Origin: Effrenium voratum
Lineage: Eukaryota > Sar > Dinophyceae > Suessiales > Symbiodiniaceae
NCBI GenBank assembly: GCA_963377175.1
Contig: CAUJNA010003817.1
Span: forward strand, 322,457 to 386,456
Length of the DNA: 64,000 nucleotides
Direction of reading: 5' to 3'
Each line of letters opens with the position of its first letter. Position 1 is the first letter of the stretch. A program made the position numbers and the translations under genes. The notes under the pieces are model-generated. The model had not been told where the DNA came from. It saw nothing but the letters and a program-made list of their open reading frames with translations, and searched no databases. Positions 1-12,765 of the stretch are shown in pieces.

Positions 1-1040
1 CCCAAATCCAACACCACAACCACCCCAAACCAACCCGAAACCAATCCTAAACCACCCCATCCTAAACCAACCCTGCACCACAGCCCAAGCACGGGCAACC
101 TGTATGACGAGGGACGCTGCTATCATTTCTGCAAAGCTCTCTGATTGACAAGAGGCCTGCACTACCAAGTTGCATTTATACTCACGGCAAAACCATGTCG
201 GCTGCGAACAACAGGTGAATAACGATGAGTTGGGTTCCGGGTTCAGAGCCCTTGAAGATCTCTTGTGAGTCTGCATGTTGCCCAACTTATTGCGCTAACA
301 ACAGCATTCAAGCATCCACAGTAGGGTGTGACGAGGCATGTCTAACTGGATCTTGTTGTTGTCTCCCATGATCCAAAGAAAGACCTCATGGGCGCTGCTG
401 CAAAGTTTGATGTCTAAGGGATACCGCGAGTCCAAAATGAGCCCAAATTGACCGACACAGCACCTGCAAGCTGTGGTCTCATTCAAACTCCCGGCGTCGA
501 AGCAGAATTTGCCTCTCCAAGAAGCTTCGCATGGGCTGCGCAACTATCACCATCATCATCATCATCATCATCAGCATCATCATCATCAGCATCATCATCA
601 CCACCGCCACCACCAACGCCACTATCGCCTGAGTTTGCCTACCGACCAGAAATAAGCAGACGGCAACAAAACGCATTCGTCGGAACCGGCTACCAGTCAC
701 CAATTCACCTGGAGTGGACATATCTCGACAAGGGGTCATAAAGGGCACTGCGCAGCATGATCATAACTTGGCAAAACCACTTCGAAGATTTACTACCAGA
801 ATCCTTCACCAGTGTGCTGGCACTTGCGATGAAAAACTTGGGAATGTCATCTTGACATGACATACACCTCACATCCTTCACTCCTTCCATGGCATTGCTC
901 ACTGAATCGCCTTGGCCGACAATACTATTGCTCGTCCTGCAAAAAAGGCAATCATTGCGCGAAAGCCAAACAAGATGCCGCCTGACCCCTGATTTGACGC
1001 TGGGACCATCGTACCTCCCCCCCTGCCATGTCTCTCGGGC
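1..1040. other. No supported gene; CAT/CAC trinucleotide tract
   Basis: I see no convincing coding signal here. About 550-615 carries a CAT/CAC trinucleotide run that gives long histidine, serine or methionine stretches in the frames reading it, as expected of a simple repeat. The first 70 bases are rich in CCAAACC-like words but do not form a regular telomere repeat. Confidence 0.5.
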
Positions 1041-1044
1041 TGGC

Positions 1045-1150
1045 TTGAGAGCCGCCCGCCTGCAGCAGCTTGGCAGGGATGCTGGCCAGCAAGGTCAGGG
1101 CCACAAAAAAGCCGATGGTCTTCAGCTCCCACCCGTACTTCCTCAGCCGG
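1045..1150 (-). CDS. Possible exon of a membrane transporter
   Basis: On the minus strand this stretch reads a hydrophobic helix containing TIGFFVALTLLASIPAKLL, preceded by a charged segment, as in one membrane span of a transporter. It has no start or stop of its own, so it would have to be an exon. It lies on the same strand as, and downstream of, the transporter-like exons at 5.4-7.1 kb, and may be a late exon of that gene with the simple repeats inside an intron. That link is inference. An unrelated exon or a chance open frame is possible. Confidence 0.3.
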
Positions 1151-1390
1151 ACGTTTTCTTCAAGCTGGCAACCCGGCCAGAGTCAGAATTCTCGCAACAT
1201 GGCTGGATGACAAAACCCCGAGATCCAAGATGTGGATGGTAGGCGGCAGAAGATAAAACTCAAGACTTGAAGAATCCCTCGGAAGCGACTCAAATAGGAG
1301 AAGAAAAACACACGACGACAAGGTCAGGGATGCAAAATGAGGACAAGCAAGTGGGCTCATTGACTTCCTCACAAGAATTTACAAGGCTAG

Positions 1391-1447
1391 AAGTCCTGCT
1401 GCTGCAGGTGCTGCTGGTGATGGTGCTGGTGCTGGTGCTGGTGCCGG

Positions 1448-1521
<74 letters not shown>
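1391..1521. repeat. CTG trinucleotide microsatellite
   Basis: A nearly pure CTG run, with a few GTG and GCC variants at its left edge and one TTG inside. It reads poly-Leu, poly-Cys or poly-Ala on the plus strand and poly-Ser or poly-Ala on the minus strand, with no other coding context. Confidence 0.9.
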
Positions 1522-1523
1522 CG

Positions 1524-1582
1524 GCGTCTGCTGGTTGTGGTTGTGGTTGTGGTTGTGGTTGTCGTTGTGGTTGTGCTGATGG
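1524..1582. repeat. GGTTGT hexanucleotide microsatellite
   Basis: A short GGTTGT-type tandem run directly after the CTG tract. It belongs to a chain of adjoining but different simple repeats reaching to 3.25 kb. Confidence 0.85.
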
Positions 1583-1611
1583 CGGTTGCGCTAATGGTGC
1601 AAGTGGTGTGT

Positions 1612-1742
1612 GTGTGTGTGCGCGCGCACAGGCGCAAGCATGCGCGCATGCGTGCGTGCACCTGTGCGCATGGGCGCGTGTGCCCACTCTTGCGCGCACG
1701 CGCGCGCGAATGCGCACATGCGCACGGGTGTGCGCACGCGTG
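1612..1742. other. Alternating purine-pyrimidine CG/CA tract
   Basis: The stretch is dominated by alternating CGCGCG, GCGCAC and TGCGCA steps. Such alternation is the sequence type known to favour left-handed Z-DNA under supercoiling. No gene is evident. Confidence 0.5.
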
Positions 1743-1794
1743 GTCCAAGTGTTCGAGCCATTCGACCTTGCAAGCGCATGTGCATGCGCAAGCG

Positions 1795-2996
<1,202 letters not shown>

Positions 2997-3130
2997 TGTG
3001 CTTGTTTGTAACACAAACACAAGCACACCAGAACAAACACACGTACACACACAACACACAATAAAACAAAAACAAAAAGCACAAGCACGCAAAAACACGC
3101 ACAAAGACGCAAACACAAAAAACATACATG

Positions 3131-3246
3131 TGTCTGTTGGTGTTTCTGTTGGTGTTTCTGTTGGTGTTTCTGTTGGTGTTTCTGTTGTTTCTGTTGGTGT
3201 TTCTGTTGGTGTTTCTGTTGGTGTTGGTGTTTCTGTTGGTGTTTGT
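3131..3246. repeat. 12-bp TGTTGGTGTTTC tandem repeat
   Basis: Around nine copies of a 12-base unit with one 6-base and one 3-base deviation. It closes the chain of simple repeats that starts at 1.39 kb. Confidence 0.85.
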
Positions 3247-5415
3247 GTGCCTGATTCTGCTGAAGATTTCCGTTTGACTTCAGGATCACATCTAGTCTTC
3301 CAGGCCAAGAGTTCTGGGGATGGCCAAGACCCCTAAGTGGTGTTCCTTCTAGGATTGCGGCTCTTAGGTACCCACCAAACTTGCAGGCAAGAGAAAAAGC
3401 CCGCTTGGGCAGATATGCTCACCACTCACAGCATGGTTGTCTTTAAAATCCTTGAGCCTACAGCCCATCAAACTAATCCATTGTTTTCTCGATTGTGTGT
3501 TTCTGCTTGTGCGTGTGGTAGTTTGAGGTAGCATGCAAAAAAAGCACCTGCCGCTTGCAGTGCCCCTTTCTGAAGGAAAGGGTGGCACCAAATGCAACTT
3601 CATTTGTTTGATGGTGATGCAGATTTGTCATGTCTTGCAATTGCTCCTTCTTCAAACGACGCTTTGAGGTGTTTGTTCCTATGGGACTTCCATCCGCCCA
3701 TCCATCCAGGCATCAAAGAATGAGGCATGACCTACAGTGCACGCGCACCTTCAACCTCGACCCTTCCTGCCTTGTTTGGAACACACAACATTGGAAATGA
3801 TATTAGTCACAATCAAAACCCGGTATTAAAATGGTTGACCCAGAAACCATGTAAGGAAATATGTAGGCGGCCGAAACTATTTATGGCTGGGATTGTCCCT
3901 TACTAACCTTGATCTACCCAGGTTTTGATTGTGGCTCATATGATTGTTTCACGTTATCATGTGCAGAGAGTGCTGCTTGCTTCCAAGTTCTATATGCGAA
4001 TAAGGCTGTCACCGTGCTTTGTGAACATTCCAAGCCAAATTCTCGTCAGGATCGGGTCTTGCTCTACATTAGACTTCAGCCATCGCCTAAGCTGATGAAC
4101 ACAATTCGCCAGCCTCCACCGTTGAAATCGCCAGGTTCCGTCACTAACACGCCGCAGGTCAAGACAAGGAGGCTTGCACCGAGGAGCTGCTGAAGGAAAA
4201 GAGCCGTGGCACCCTCCAGGGAGGAGATCAAATATCCTCGCAAGCAAGTCATCACCAAGCAGCCCACGACCTCAGTCCGGCCAGATCGGCTTGACCTCCG
4301 GGGCCGTTGTTCAACCCACCAAAGCTGTCTGGGAACTGGAGGTCAACGCTTCAGCCTACAGGAAAAGCTCCCGCATTCGACCAGAGGTGCAGCTCTGGCG
4401 TAGAAAAACTTCGGACACCAAATATCTCTCTCGCAAAAGTGTCGGACCGGCGGTCCCCAAACCTCGGTGAAGCGGCGACCTTCCGCTTCGAGGCGGACTC
4501 CTCCGGGTCCTGGCTGGCCTCCCTCGCCTCGGACGCAGGCGTCGCCAAAGCCAAAACCGGCGGCGTCCCTTTGGTTTGTGTCTAGCCGAACTCAAGACTC
4601 ATATGGGTGTGGCTCGATCATACAAAAGCAAATACCTCCAAAGGTGTGGCTCAAAATTAAAGAGCTGGGGTTGCGCGGGGTTTAGTCTTTGGTTCCATTT
4701 ACCAAGGTGCCATTTTGGTACCACTCTTTTGAGCCACAGCCATATCAATGCGAAATCTTGGCCTTTACTCGAGGAACCTCGGAAAGGGCCAGGAGGTTCC
4801 TTCTTCGCGCATGATGTATCGCCTCCCGAAGCTTTGATCGTGATGCTTCAAGACATGCGCCCACTTTTGCTCAACGCCAAGAAATCTCTGCCAATACAAA
4901 ACCATTGACTATAGGCCTTGCTATAATCCTTGTTTCACAAGGTAGTAGAACTACCGCAAAACAAATGGCTTGCCCACTGTTGCACTGACCTCGGGGGCTG
5001 GGAGGGTCTGGGGTTTGCGATTGTTAGAGCTTAGACTTTGGGATCGTTGGGCTCATCTTTCAGTCTTTATTTTAGGGCTTGGAATTTTAGGCCTTAGGGT
5101 TTTTGGTTTAGGGCTTCAGGGTGAGAGCGGGGCTTCCGGAAGACCAAGAAGGTACAGGGTGACTGGAGGAACAATAGGAAAAAACAGCAGAATCTCTGCA
5201 GAGGCTTCACTTTTCCTGCACAGCCTAAGTTCGTACGGGGCCCTGAGAAAGGGTTCGGATTCTCAGCTTCCCGCAAGAAATGGCCGTGCAGAGTGACAAC
5301 TTGTCAAGCAACCATCTCCAGATCGTCGTCCAAGGCTGGGAAAAGCAGCGCGACCTGAGGCCAAGGTCAACACCCAAACCCTAAACCACACTTGAGTCAC
5401 AAAGCCCACCTGAAA
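3247..5415. other. No supported gene
   Basis: No frame here shows a recognisable domain or a consistent membrane pattern. 5080-5125 has a few GGTTTAGGG-like words. The region may be intron or intergenic DNA around the transporter-like exons. Confidence 0.45.
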
Positions 5416-5419
5416 ATAA

Positions 5420-7113
5420 ACGAGGCATGGAAAATCCAATCCAAGCGGAGTGCCGCAAGGAGGACGCCGAAGGCCAGGATGCTTTGCATCACTCCCAGCT
5501 GCCAGAATTGGATGCCGAAGTCCCCGAGGCAAGGACTGGCCTGCCGCTCACGCGCCTTGAGTATGACCTGTTGATTTGCTGACATACCTTTGGACAGCTG
5601 GAGTTGACACATTGCACACACCCAGCTCGAACATTTCCAGCAGTATGTGCCACAAAAAGAGCCACGCAGAGCAGTTGAGCTAGGCGGCAGCATGGTAGAA
5701 GGAAGCCAAGAGCGGACCAAGGCCACACCCAAGCATGTTGGAGAAGAGGAAGCGGACCATAAACCTGAAACGAGGTAAGGAGGTCGCTTTTCATCCAGGC
5801 AAGACTGCACTTGCGTGGAGAAGCACCAGGAAAACCACCACAAAGCAAAGAGGTTCGGACAATGTGATTTGATCCCTGGGAAAAGTGGGGGAAATTTGGA
5901 TTGCTGACCGCTTTCCGAGGCAAAAGTTCTACCATCCATCCATCCATCTATCCATCCATCCCATTCCATTCATCCATCCATTAAATGTTTTGCGTCGGCC
6001 TGGACTTCTGCGACCCGCTGCCCTTGGCGATGCACACCAGGCCCAGCTGCGAGGCGGCGCCAGCGCCCAGGCCTTGCAGCAACCGGCTGCACAGCAGGAG
6101 GAAGCCCAGCGCCCCTCCTCCTTCGCGAACCAATCCGGTCAACCCGTGAACCCGTTTTATGGCGGCGCTGAAAAACCTCCGTGCAGTGTAGCTTGAAGTT
6201 CCAGGAAGCAAGAAACTGCACCTTAAGTATGTTAAGCATTCGATACGTGTGTGTGTGTGTATAGATCAAAGAATGATTGAGAAAGGGGAACTATTCTTTT
6301 GGAAGAAGAAGCCAAAATAATATCACTGCCCACTACATACATCCGAGAAATAAAGCCCTGCACTTCTGGATTCGAAGTCCAGAAAAGGGGAACAGGCTTT
6401 CTGCGTGCTCTCAGGATGGAGCTGCACAAGGCCTATCATAACCAGAAATAGCCTTGCTTGCAAGTGGACCAGCCTCCAAATGCGTTCAATGAAACATGAT
6501 CAATCGGGTGAGTGTATCCAACAAGAACTCTGTCGATTTTCGAGCCAGATATGCTGTCATCAATAGGACAGCAACAGGACAGCAACATTGCCAATTTGAT
6601 TCCCCAAACCATGCAAGTGGCAAAGTCTGAGTTCCTTGCAGCTCTCAATGTTTCCACACTTGCAGCACCCCCTTGCCACACATTTCAAGCATTCTGCCAT
6701 CTTGATTTCGGCTCCCACCTTTCCCAGCATAGATGAGCCCGGTTGGCACGCAGTACAGGATCGGGCCAGCCACGTACAACGTCAGCGCCGCCATCATGGT
6801 CGCCCTGGCCTGTCACTCGATTAACTCGACACGCGCTCATATGAACTCCTTTTGCCCGCTGGGCTTCGGAGAAATACGAAGAACCACTTGGGAAAGATCA
6901 ACATGCCGTGGTTTCCCCAAAAAACCAAGTTCTTGCCCTCGGCCTGTCGCCACAGATCTGGCTGGAAGTTCTGGACCAAGGCCAAGAAGGCGGCGCCAAG
7001 GAGACTTCCGGCCATGAAGATGCCGATGAACAGGCCCGAGAAGGCCACGGACTGCCCCACACTTGCGGAGACGTCGTATGCATCCACCAGAGCTGCCGTG
7101 TTGCTCGCTAGAA
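5420..7113 (-). CDS. Probable multi-exon major-facilitator-type transporter (host gene)
   Basis: Five minus-strand segments, in transcription order about 7113-6951, 6814-6736, 6137-5998, 5777-5685 and 5542-5420, each read one or two membrane helices. Examples are GLFIGIFMAGSLLGAAFL, LTLYVAGPILYCVPTGLIYA, then SRLLQGLGAGAASQLGL, SNMLGCGLGPLLASF and VMQSILAFGVLLAAL. The third carries an arginine-to-glycine pattern like the loop between helices 4 and 5 of major facilitator transporters. Segments are separated by non-coding sequence and often begin after AG; some could end at GC donors, which dinoflagellates are known to use. Boundaries are by eye. The substrate cannot be inferred. No transcript evidence is available, so it could also be a broken copy. 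Confidence 0.5.
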
Positions 7114-8630
7114 TATTGCCTCGGTCTCAATGCCGGCTTTTCACATTGTCACTTGCCCCATTGGCCTTATGCCGCCAGGCGTCATTGTAACACGACGATG
7201 ATATCCGTTGCTCTAGATGCTGCATTTCTGGTCTTGGCGCGATGGTGCAGAAGGAATAGTAGCGTCACAACCTCAAGCGCTTTCAGAAACTGAATGATTT
7301 GAGAAAGCATATCCGGTGTCTTGCTGCCTAGCAGCAACAAGCACGCAAGCCGCGCTGGGCACAAGCTGCTGCCAGAGTGCGCACGCTGTCATGTTTGACG
7401 TGTATTTAGCTCAAGCACAAGATTGAATCGACGAAGAAGTATGGCTGCATCATGATACCGGTCAACATGCAGTGATGTCTCTTGTTTGATGAAATGTCTG
7501 ACGTTTGCACCAACTCCAGCCGAAAAACACGTGGTAGGGCCTGGGTCAACTTTCTGCACGGCAGGGTTCGTGTGTTTTACACTCTCCTCAAACTACAGGC
7601 CAACTTTGGCGCAAGGGTCACCCATATGTCAAATGGCCGGAAGCCCGGACACAGACAACTTGGTCCAAGCTGTGCTCACCTTGTACGTGGTTATTGTTTT
7701 CCGGGTTTCGGAATTTTGCAGGGTAAGTATCGCGAGGGAGATCCATCGTCGGCTTGTATGTTGTGTTTCACACACAACTCGCAAGGAAAACTGAAAAATT
7801 GTACATTCATGTAAATCTCTGTCATGATAGCTGACGGCAAGTTTTACACCGGGGTTTTTTGTCAAACAGAAAAGCTGCGTATTGGATCACATAGTAAGCG
7901 CATGTGTTTGGTGCAAAGATCGCAAAACGGAGTTCGCAAAACCAAAGCACGTTCAGCAGCTTGAAGAAATTGGTGCTTGCTCCAGCAAAGCCTGCCAATC
8001 TGGCAGATTGGACTCAAGGACACAACGGCGCTTCCCTTAAAAAGTTGTGCCCAGATCCATGCGTGCAGAAGATTCAATCCACCCCCACGGCGCCATCGTC
8101 TTGAAGATGTGTGGGTGGCGCACCTCCGCGCGCCGGTCTTGAAGTAGAGCGGCGAGAATGGTTCGTTTTTCAACACCAGGCGCCGTTCAGCACGTACGCG
8201 CTCGCGGTGCGAGCAAGAGTGAGACGCCAGCGCCATGAACCACAAACCTGCGAAGCCAACGCTGATCGAAGGGAAGCTGGGTTCAGATGAGCGCGAGCCA
8301 AACTCGCTAACACACCTTCACTTTCGGGCCGTGGCCACCGAGCGCGCATCTCCCACTCGGGCGGGGTGTTCTTTTTCTGGCACGCTGCGACTACTTGGCC
8401 TGGGCGCAAGCCAAGTGGCTCTAGGGATTTGGCACGCACACGGCGTGTTTATTGTTTTTTGTTGTTGAATTAAGGCAATGGTCCGAACCTGATCTATTTG
8501 TTTATCATCAATTCACATCAGCAGCGGACCGTTTTTTTCCTACGCTGTTAGGGAAGTTGCTGAAGGTTCGTGTTTGAAGTGCTATTGGGTTAAAGGTCCC
8601 GCGCACTGCTCCTAGCCTCAAATCACCAAT
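7114..8630. other. No supported gene
   Basis: Several frames of 60-130 codons are open, but none shows a domain, repeat pattern or good initiation context. I see nothing I can name between the transporter-like exons and the first direct repeat of the retroelement. Confidence 0.4.
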
Positions 8631-8831
8631 GTTAGAATCTTGATCACTGCTTCAATCCGAAAGGGAACATGCAGTCCAAGATAAAAGGGTGCGACCGACA
8701 AACATGTGCGCACGCTCTTTTTCTTTATAAGGCGTTGCTTGGAAGTTGAGGCTCAGAGGTGCAGGGAGAAAGACATCGCGCGTCCTTTCCCCGTATCTGC
8801 ACCCCTCTGCGGAGCCTCTTCATATGCCCCC
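8631..8831. repeat. Direct repeat, copy 1 (retroelement 3' end)
   Basis: About 200 bp starting GTTAGAATCTTGATCACTG and ending CATATGCCCC. It is repeated almost exactly at 9397-9592 in the same orientation. The pair lies just beyond the 3' side of the minus-strand reverse-transcriptase element. A closely spaced repeat pair at one end is the layout of split direct repeats in DIRS/Ngaro-type elements, but the matching copy at the other end was not found. Confidence 0.7.
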
Positions 8832-9396
8832 GTGGTCAACAATGCTATTCGACCAGGCGCCAGGTGTGTTACCTGTGAGGCGTGAAGCAATCGAAGGCAT
8901 TGATGGCGGCAGGATGCAATGTGGCATCCGGCTGGTGTGCAATGCGGCACACGGTGCCAGGTTGAGACATGTCGAAACAGTCATATGGCTGCTGGATGCA
9001 ATGCGTGCATCCGGCTTATGTGCAATGGGTGCTAGGCTGAGGCCTGGCAGTAGCTACAGCATGCGGGGCTGGTTGTGCACCGAACCTTTTGGGCGGCAGC
9101 TGCGGCTGCGCCCTGGCGGAAATATTGCATGCCATCGCTGGTGCGAAATGCGGCTCACGGTGCTAAATTGAATTTTGTGACCTCTGCAGACAGGTCATGG
9201 TATGCACCGTACCTCTGGGGCACCAGCTGCGGCTGGGCCCAGGGAAGTTCACCTGAGTGTTGACAGTGGGAGGGTGGGCGCAAAAAAGTGAGGGGTAACC
9301 CTCACGCAAGTCCCTTAGGTGGCTTGAAGCAGAAAACGGCAACGCGTCCGAAGATTCGATCAAGATTAAAACAAATGGGAAAATAAAACCCTAAAC
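8832..9396. other. Spacer between direct repeats with internal imperfect repeats
   Basis: The spacer repeats words such as GGATGCAATG and ATCCGGCT two to three times (about 8910-9070), each followed by a GGTGCTAGGCTGAG-like word. No coding function is evident. In a split-direct-repeat model it would be the A2 segment, which is inference. Confidence 0.4.
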
Positions 9397-9592
9397 GTTA
9401 GAATCTTGATCACTGCTTCAATCCGAAAGGGAACATGCAGTCCAAGATAAAAGGGCCGACAAACATGTGCGCACGCTCTTTTTCTTTATAAGGCGTTGCC
9501 TGGAAGTTGAGGCTCAGAGGTGCAGGGGGAAAGACATCGCGTGTCCTTTCCCCGTATCTGCACCCCTCTGCGGAGCCTCTTCATATGCCCCC
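9397..9592. repeat. Direct repeat, copy 2
   Basis: Second copy of the repeat at 8631-8831. It differs by a few substitutions and a small deletion in the GATAAAAGGG stretch. It lies immediately beside the RNase H remnant at 9.64-10.32 kb. Confidence 0.7.
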
Positions 9593-9635
9593 ACTTCAGG
9601 GTTCCAAGCAAACGGCCTAATCTATCACCCCCTCT

Positions 9636-10320
9636 TCAGAGCGTTTGCGAAGCACTCTTATGCTCCGGCCGCCACGGGGCGTCGGGCGGATGCAGTGATA
9701 GCCTGCGTTGGTGGGGCCAGAAATCATGCGGGCGAAAACGAAAGCGAGCTTGCGGCTTGCTGTCGAATGCGGATGTGTTGCCGCGGCTGAGCTGATCGGC
9801 CCACACGTTGCGCTCGCCTGGGATACGCGAGGCTAGCACTGACCATTTGCGCTTGTAGGCCCATGCGGCGACTAACTGCACAAAGATCTGCAAGGGCCAT
9901 GCTGCGGTGAACAGTTTGTTCACCCCGGCTTCTGATGCGGTATTATCCGTGCCGGAAGGCATGCATAAGCCGCGCACCGCTTGTCCCTCGGCTGTCCAAG
10001 CGATGCGCATTAGCGCCAGTTGGGCCAGGGTTTCGAAGCGCGCTATGTAGCGCTGAGCCTCCTTTGTGAGGCACGGCCACTGCTGCTAGACTTCTTGGAA
10101 GTCCCACGTTTCTGCAAACCAGGAGACGGAGCGGCTGGAAATAAACCAGCCACCTACGCCGACTGTGGTGCCTTCGGCACAAGCATCTGCGGCTGCCTTG
10201 CATGCCAAGATTGGCTTGCTGCGCAGCGGGCATGCCAAATCGGCCTGAATTACACCTGGTGCCCTTAAGCAGCTTGAGTCTCTCAACAATACTTGACAAG
10301 GGAACCTTGAGCACAAGCAC
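9636..10320 (-). pseudogene. RNase H remnant of a second retroelement
   Basis: Minus-strand frames together read an RNase H fold. A GVGGWFIS segment stands for the first acidic strand, followed by TDNTASEAGVNK and then SRIPGERNVWADQLSRG, matching the conserved C-terminal his/asn-Asp-x-Leu-Ser-Arg block of retroelement RNase H. The sequence differs from the RNase H of the adjacent element (10.6-11.05 kb, which ends VNVADAPSRG), so it comes from another copy or family. Reading requires changing frame near 10.0 kb, and no reverse transcriptase is attached. It is therefore a truncated remnant. Confidence 0.65.
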
Positions 10321-10326
10321 TCCTTT

Positions 10327-10640
10327 TCAGCACACGGGGTAGAGCATCAAAGGTAAGGAAAGGTCCTTCTCAGAAAGGGGGGGACCCCCAAAAGGAGAAA
10401 AGGGTTCACCCGAAAAGAGGGGGGTCCCCCAAGAAGGCCACAGGGGGTGAGGGCAGGCAAGCGCCCCATGTCGAGAACTCGCACGCACCCCCTGTAAACT
10501 GAGTGCTCGACCGTGTGTAGTGACCTGAGGCGGCACAAACGGACGGAAACGGCAAACGAATACGTGTGAAGAAAGGCTTGAAAGGGCAATATGTGCACTT
10601 CATGCGTAGGGAAAGAAACGGTACAACAGCAAGCAAATTT
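10327..10640. other. Inter-element spacer with G/C homopolymer blocks
   Basis: The spacer has alternating GGGGGG, ACCCCC and GGGTTC blocks around 10375-10435 that can pair in part with each other. No gene is evident. Confidence 0.4.
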
Positions 10641-11053
10641 TACAGCTGCAGCTCGCTCCATAGACTGTTCCAAATGCTTGGTGTAACGTGGGACTTCTGG
10701 GATCGAAAGAAAAGTAACTGAGTTTCATCGCCTCGACTGGGGGCGTCGGCAACATTCACCTCGGTAGGGACCCGGTGGATCCATGTATCGAAGGTCATCC
10801 GTTGCTCAAGGCGTAGGAAGTGTTGGACAAGCTGGTCGGCCGCATGGTTGTCGCAGGACATGCGAATGAGAGAATGAAGTGCAGCTTCGTTCTCCACATG
10901 AAAGAAAATGGCCGTGCCTGAGAGCAGGTCTGGCCAGAGGTGAAGTGCCACCAAAATGGGAAGGATCTTGAGGTGCAAAATGCAGTGAGATCCAAAGGTC
11001 GCAAGAACTGAAAGAGCCGGGGGCTCAAAAGAAAAGTGAAAGCGGTTGCCCAA
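10640..11053 (-). pseudogene. RNase H domain of the retroelement
   Basis: This frame continues the reverse transcriptase after a frame change near 11.04 kb. The first acidic strand, LFTDGALEASKPSIGGVLVD, lies at the end of the upstream frame. This frame then gives FFHVENEAALHSLIRM and ends with FDTWIHRVPTEVNVADAPSR, the expected last RNase H block. The domain would degrade the RNA strand during reverse transcription. The frame break means the present copy cannot make the full polyprotein unless frameshifting occurs. Confidence 0.65.
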
Positions 11054-12062
11054 AGAAGTCCACGAGGACGCCTCCTATGGAGGGCTTGGAAGCCTCTAAG
11101 GCACCATCTGTGAAAAGATGCCAAACGAGGCGGTCCTTGCTGCTGACTGCTCTTGGCATGGAATGGACAAGAGACTGCAAACAGCGCTGTAAAATCCTCA
11201 CAAGTGACGGAGGGGCTCGAGAGCCCGGTGCCAGGGCAGAAAGCTCATGTAGAGATGAGAGGCATCGTGAGTGGTATCGTCCCGATAATTGACCGTGCGC
11301 AAACTGCATGCGGCCTCTCAATCTGCGAGCCTCCTTGGGTGAGAGGGAATGGCTTGTCAAAAGCTCTTGCAAGCTAGAAGCCAGGAGATGGATTCGGGCC
11401 TTGGTGTTTGCCACCTCGAAGACCCCGCAAACTGCTCGCGTGAGGTTGAAGGCAACCCCAAGCGCCTGAAACACTGCTGCAAACGGCGGGTTCTTGGAGG
11501 GCTTGCCACTGACCTGAAAACCCAGTAAGGTGAACAAGGACCTGATCAGGTGCGTGGCAGCGTTGGCGAGTGGCTCGGGCACCACTGTCGGGAAATCGTC
11601 GTAGAAGCAAGTCCAGGGCAGGCGAAAAAGGCGAGCGCCAAGCGCATGAATGGCTAAGCTAGTGCGCAAAAACGCGTAAACCGAGGCCGAGCTGCCAAAT
11701 GGCATAGTCAGCATACGGTAGCACCTCGGGCCATGCATGGGCTCGTACACGCAAATGAACAAGTGTGCCCGGTGCGCAGGCGCAATCGCCAGCTGACGGT
11801 ATGCGTCCTGAAGGTCGAAGGCGCGTCCACGCCAGGGCACTTCATTGTAGCTGCAACATCTTTTGAGCAAAGCAGCGATAAAATCGGTGTCATGCAGGAC
11901 GACCTTATTGGCTGAACCGACGGCAGAATTCAAAAGATTGAACGTAAAGTCGTCAATAGGCCGGCATTTGTCAGACTGCAAAACATAGAAACGCGGGCTG
12001 ATGACGGAAGTTCTTGGCACGTCCGAGGCCAGGAAGGGCCCATCGAGCCAGCCCTGCTGCAA
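11025..12062 (-). pseudogene. Reverse transcriptase domain
   Basis: The 345-codon frame shows clear reverse-transcriptase blocks in order: CRPIDDFTFNLLNSAV, RAFDLQDAYRQLAI with the first catalytic Asp, MPFGSSASVYAFLR in place of the usual PFG block, and FYDDFPTV with the catalytic Asp pair. A thumb-like region and the start of RNase H (LFTDGALEA) follow. This order is known from Ty3-, DIRS- and related retroelements. Catalytic residues are intact, but the frame is cut off from upstream and downstream domains, so it is scored as part of a broken polyprotein. Confidence 0.8.
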
Positions 12063-12105
12063 CTCCGTAAGTGTAGTGTCAAAAAGTGTCTGGTCAGCTG
12101 CTGGA

Positions 12106-12743
12106 TCATCTGTAGGCTGACAACGTGCCAGGGTGCAAAGCTGGGGCCATGCGCTCTAAGGAGGCAATGTCCACCGCAGGTGGCTGTGGATGCCTGGGCA
12201 GCTCCATTGACTCAAACAATGGGAAACCGGCAGCCAGCTCGTCAGCGATGGCAGTGTCCTGATAACCAACTGACTGCAAGGCGTGCTTGAGCAGCACAGT
12301 GCGCTTCTTGGCGTTGATGCGAGCAACACGAGCATCGCACGAGGCGAGCACCGCTTCTGACGCGGAGCAAACTCTTCGGCCAGCTGAAGCAAGGATTTGA
12401 GCCTCACTGCCCACAAGGACAGGGCATCATGTGTGGTACATGTTGCAACGAAATCGACGGCCTCCTCCAGAAAACGGCCAAGAGGGGGCAACATGTTGGC
12501 TGGGTGCTGCACTCCACTCATAGCATGCATGTGCTGCACAGGGTCCTTGGGGCAGGCAACCCAAAACTGACCTTGAGCAGCTGCTGGCGGGTGCAAAGGC
12601 AGCACGGAGCCCTTTGGCCAAGGGCCTGCCGGTAGCCGCTTGCCGCGAAGCCATGCTGTGTCGAAAAGGCTCTGCGGGAACAACTGCAAATCAAAGGGAG
12701 ACGGTAAATTTGGAAATACCCACGAGCGAGGCTGAAACTTCAC
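12106..12743 (-). pseudogene. Linker region of the retroelement polyprotein
   Basis: Two overlapping minus-strand frames (12743-12156 and 12414-12106) together give a helical segment with QHPANMLPPLGRFLEEAVDF and then RINAKKRTVLLKHALQSVGY, leading to the reverse transcriptase. I recognise no enzyme. Its place between the methyltransferase-like domain and the RT suggests a structural linker. The switch between frames lies near 12.33 kb. Confidence 0.45.
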
Positions 12744-12765
12744 TGCAGCTCGAAGGAATAGTGCA

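Noticed and set aside
4680..4730. Possible dinoflagellate spliced-leader sequence near CCATTTTGG
   Set aside because: Only a short stretch resembles the spliced leader; the conserved CCGTAGCC start and GGCTCAAG end are missing together.
5040..5125. Telomere-like GGTTTAGGG words
   Set aside because: Irregular, few, and inside a likely intron; not a telomere tract.
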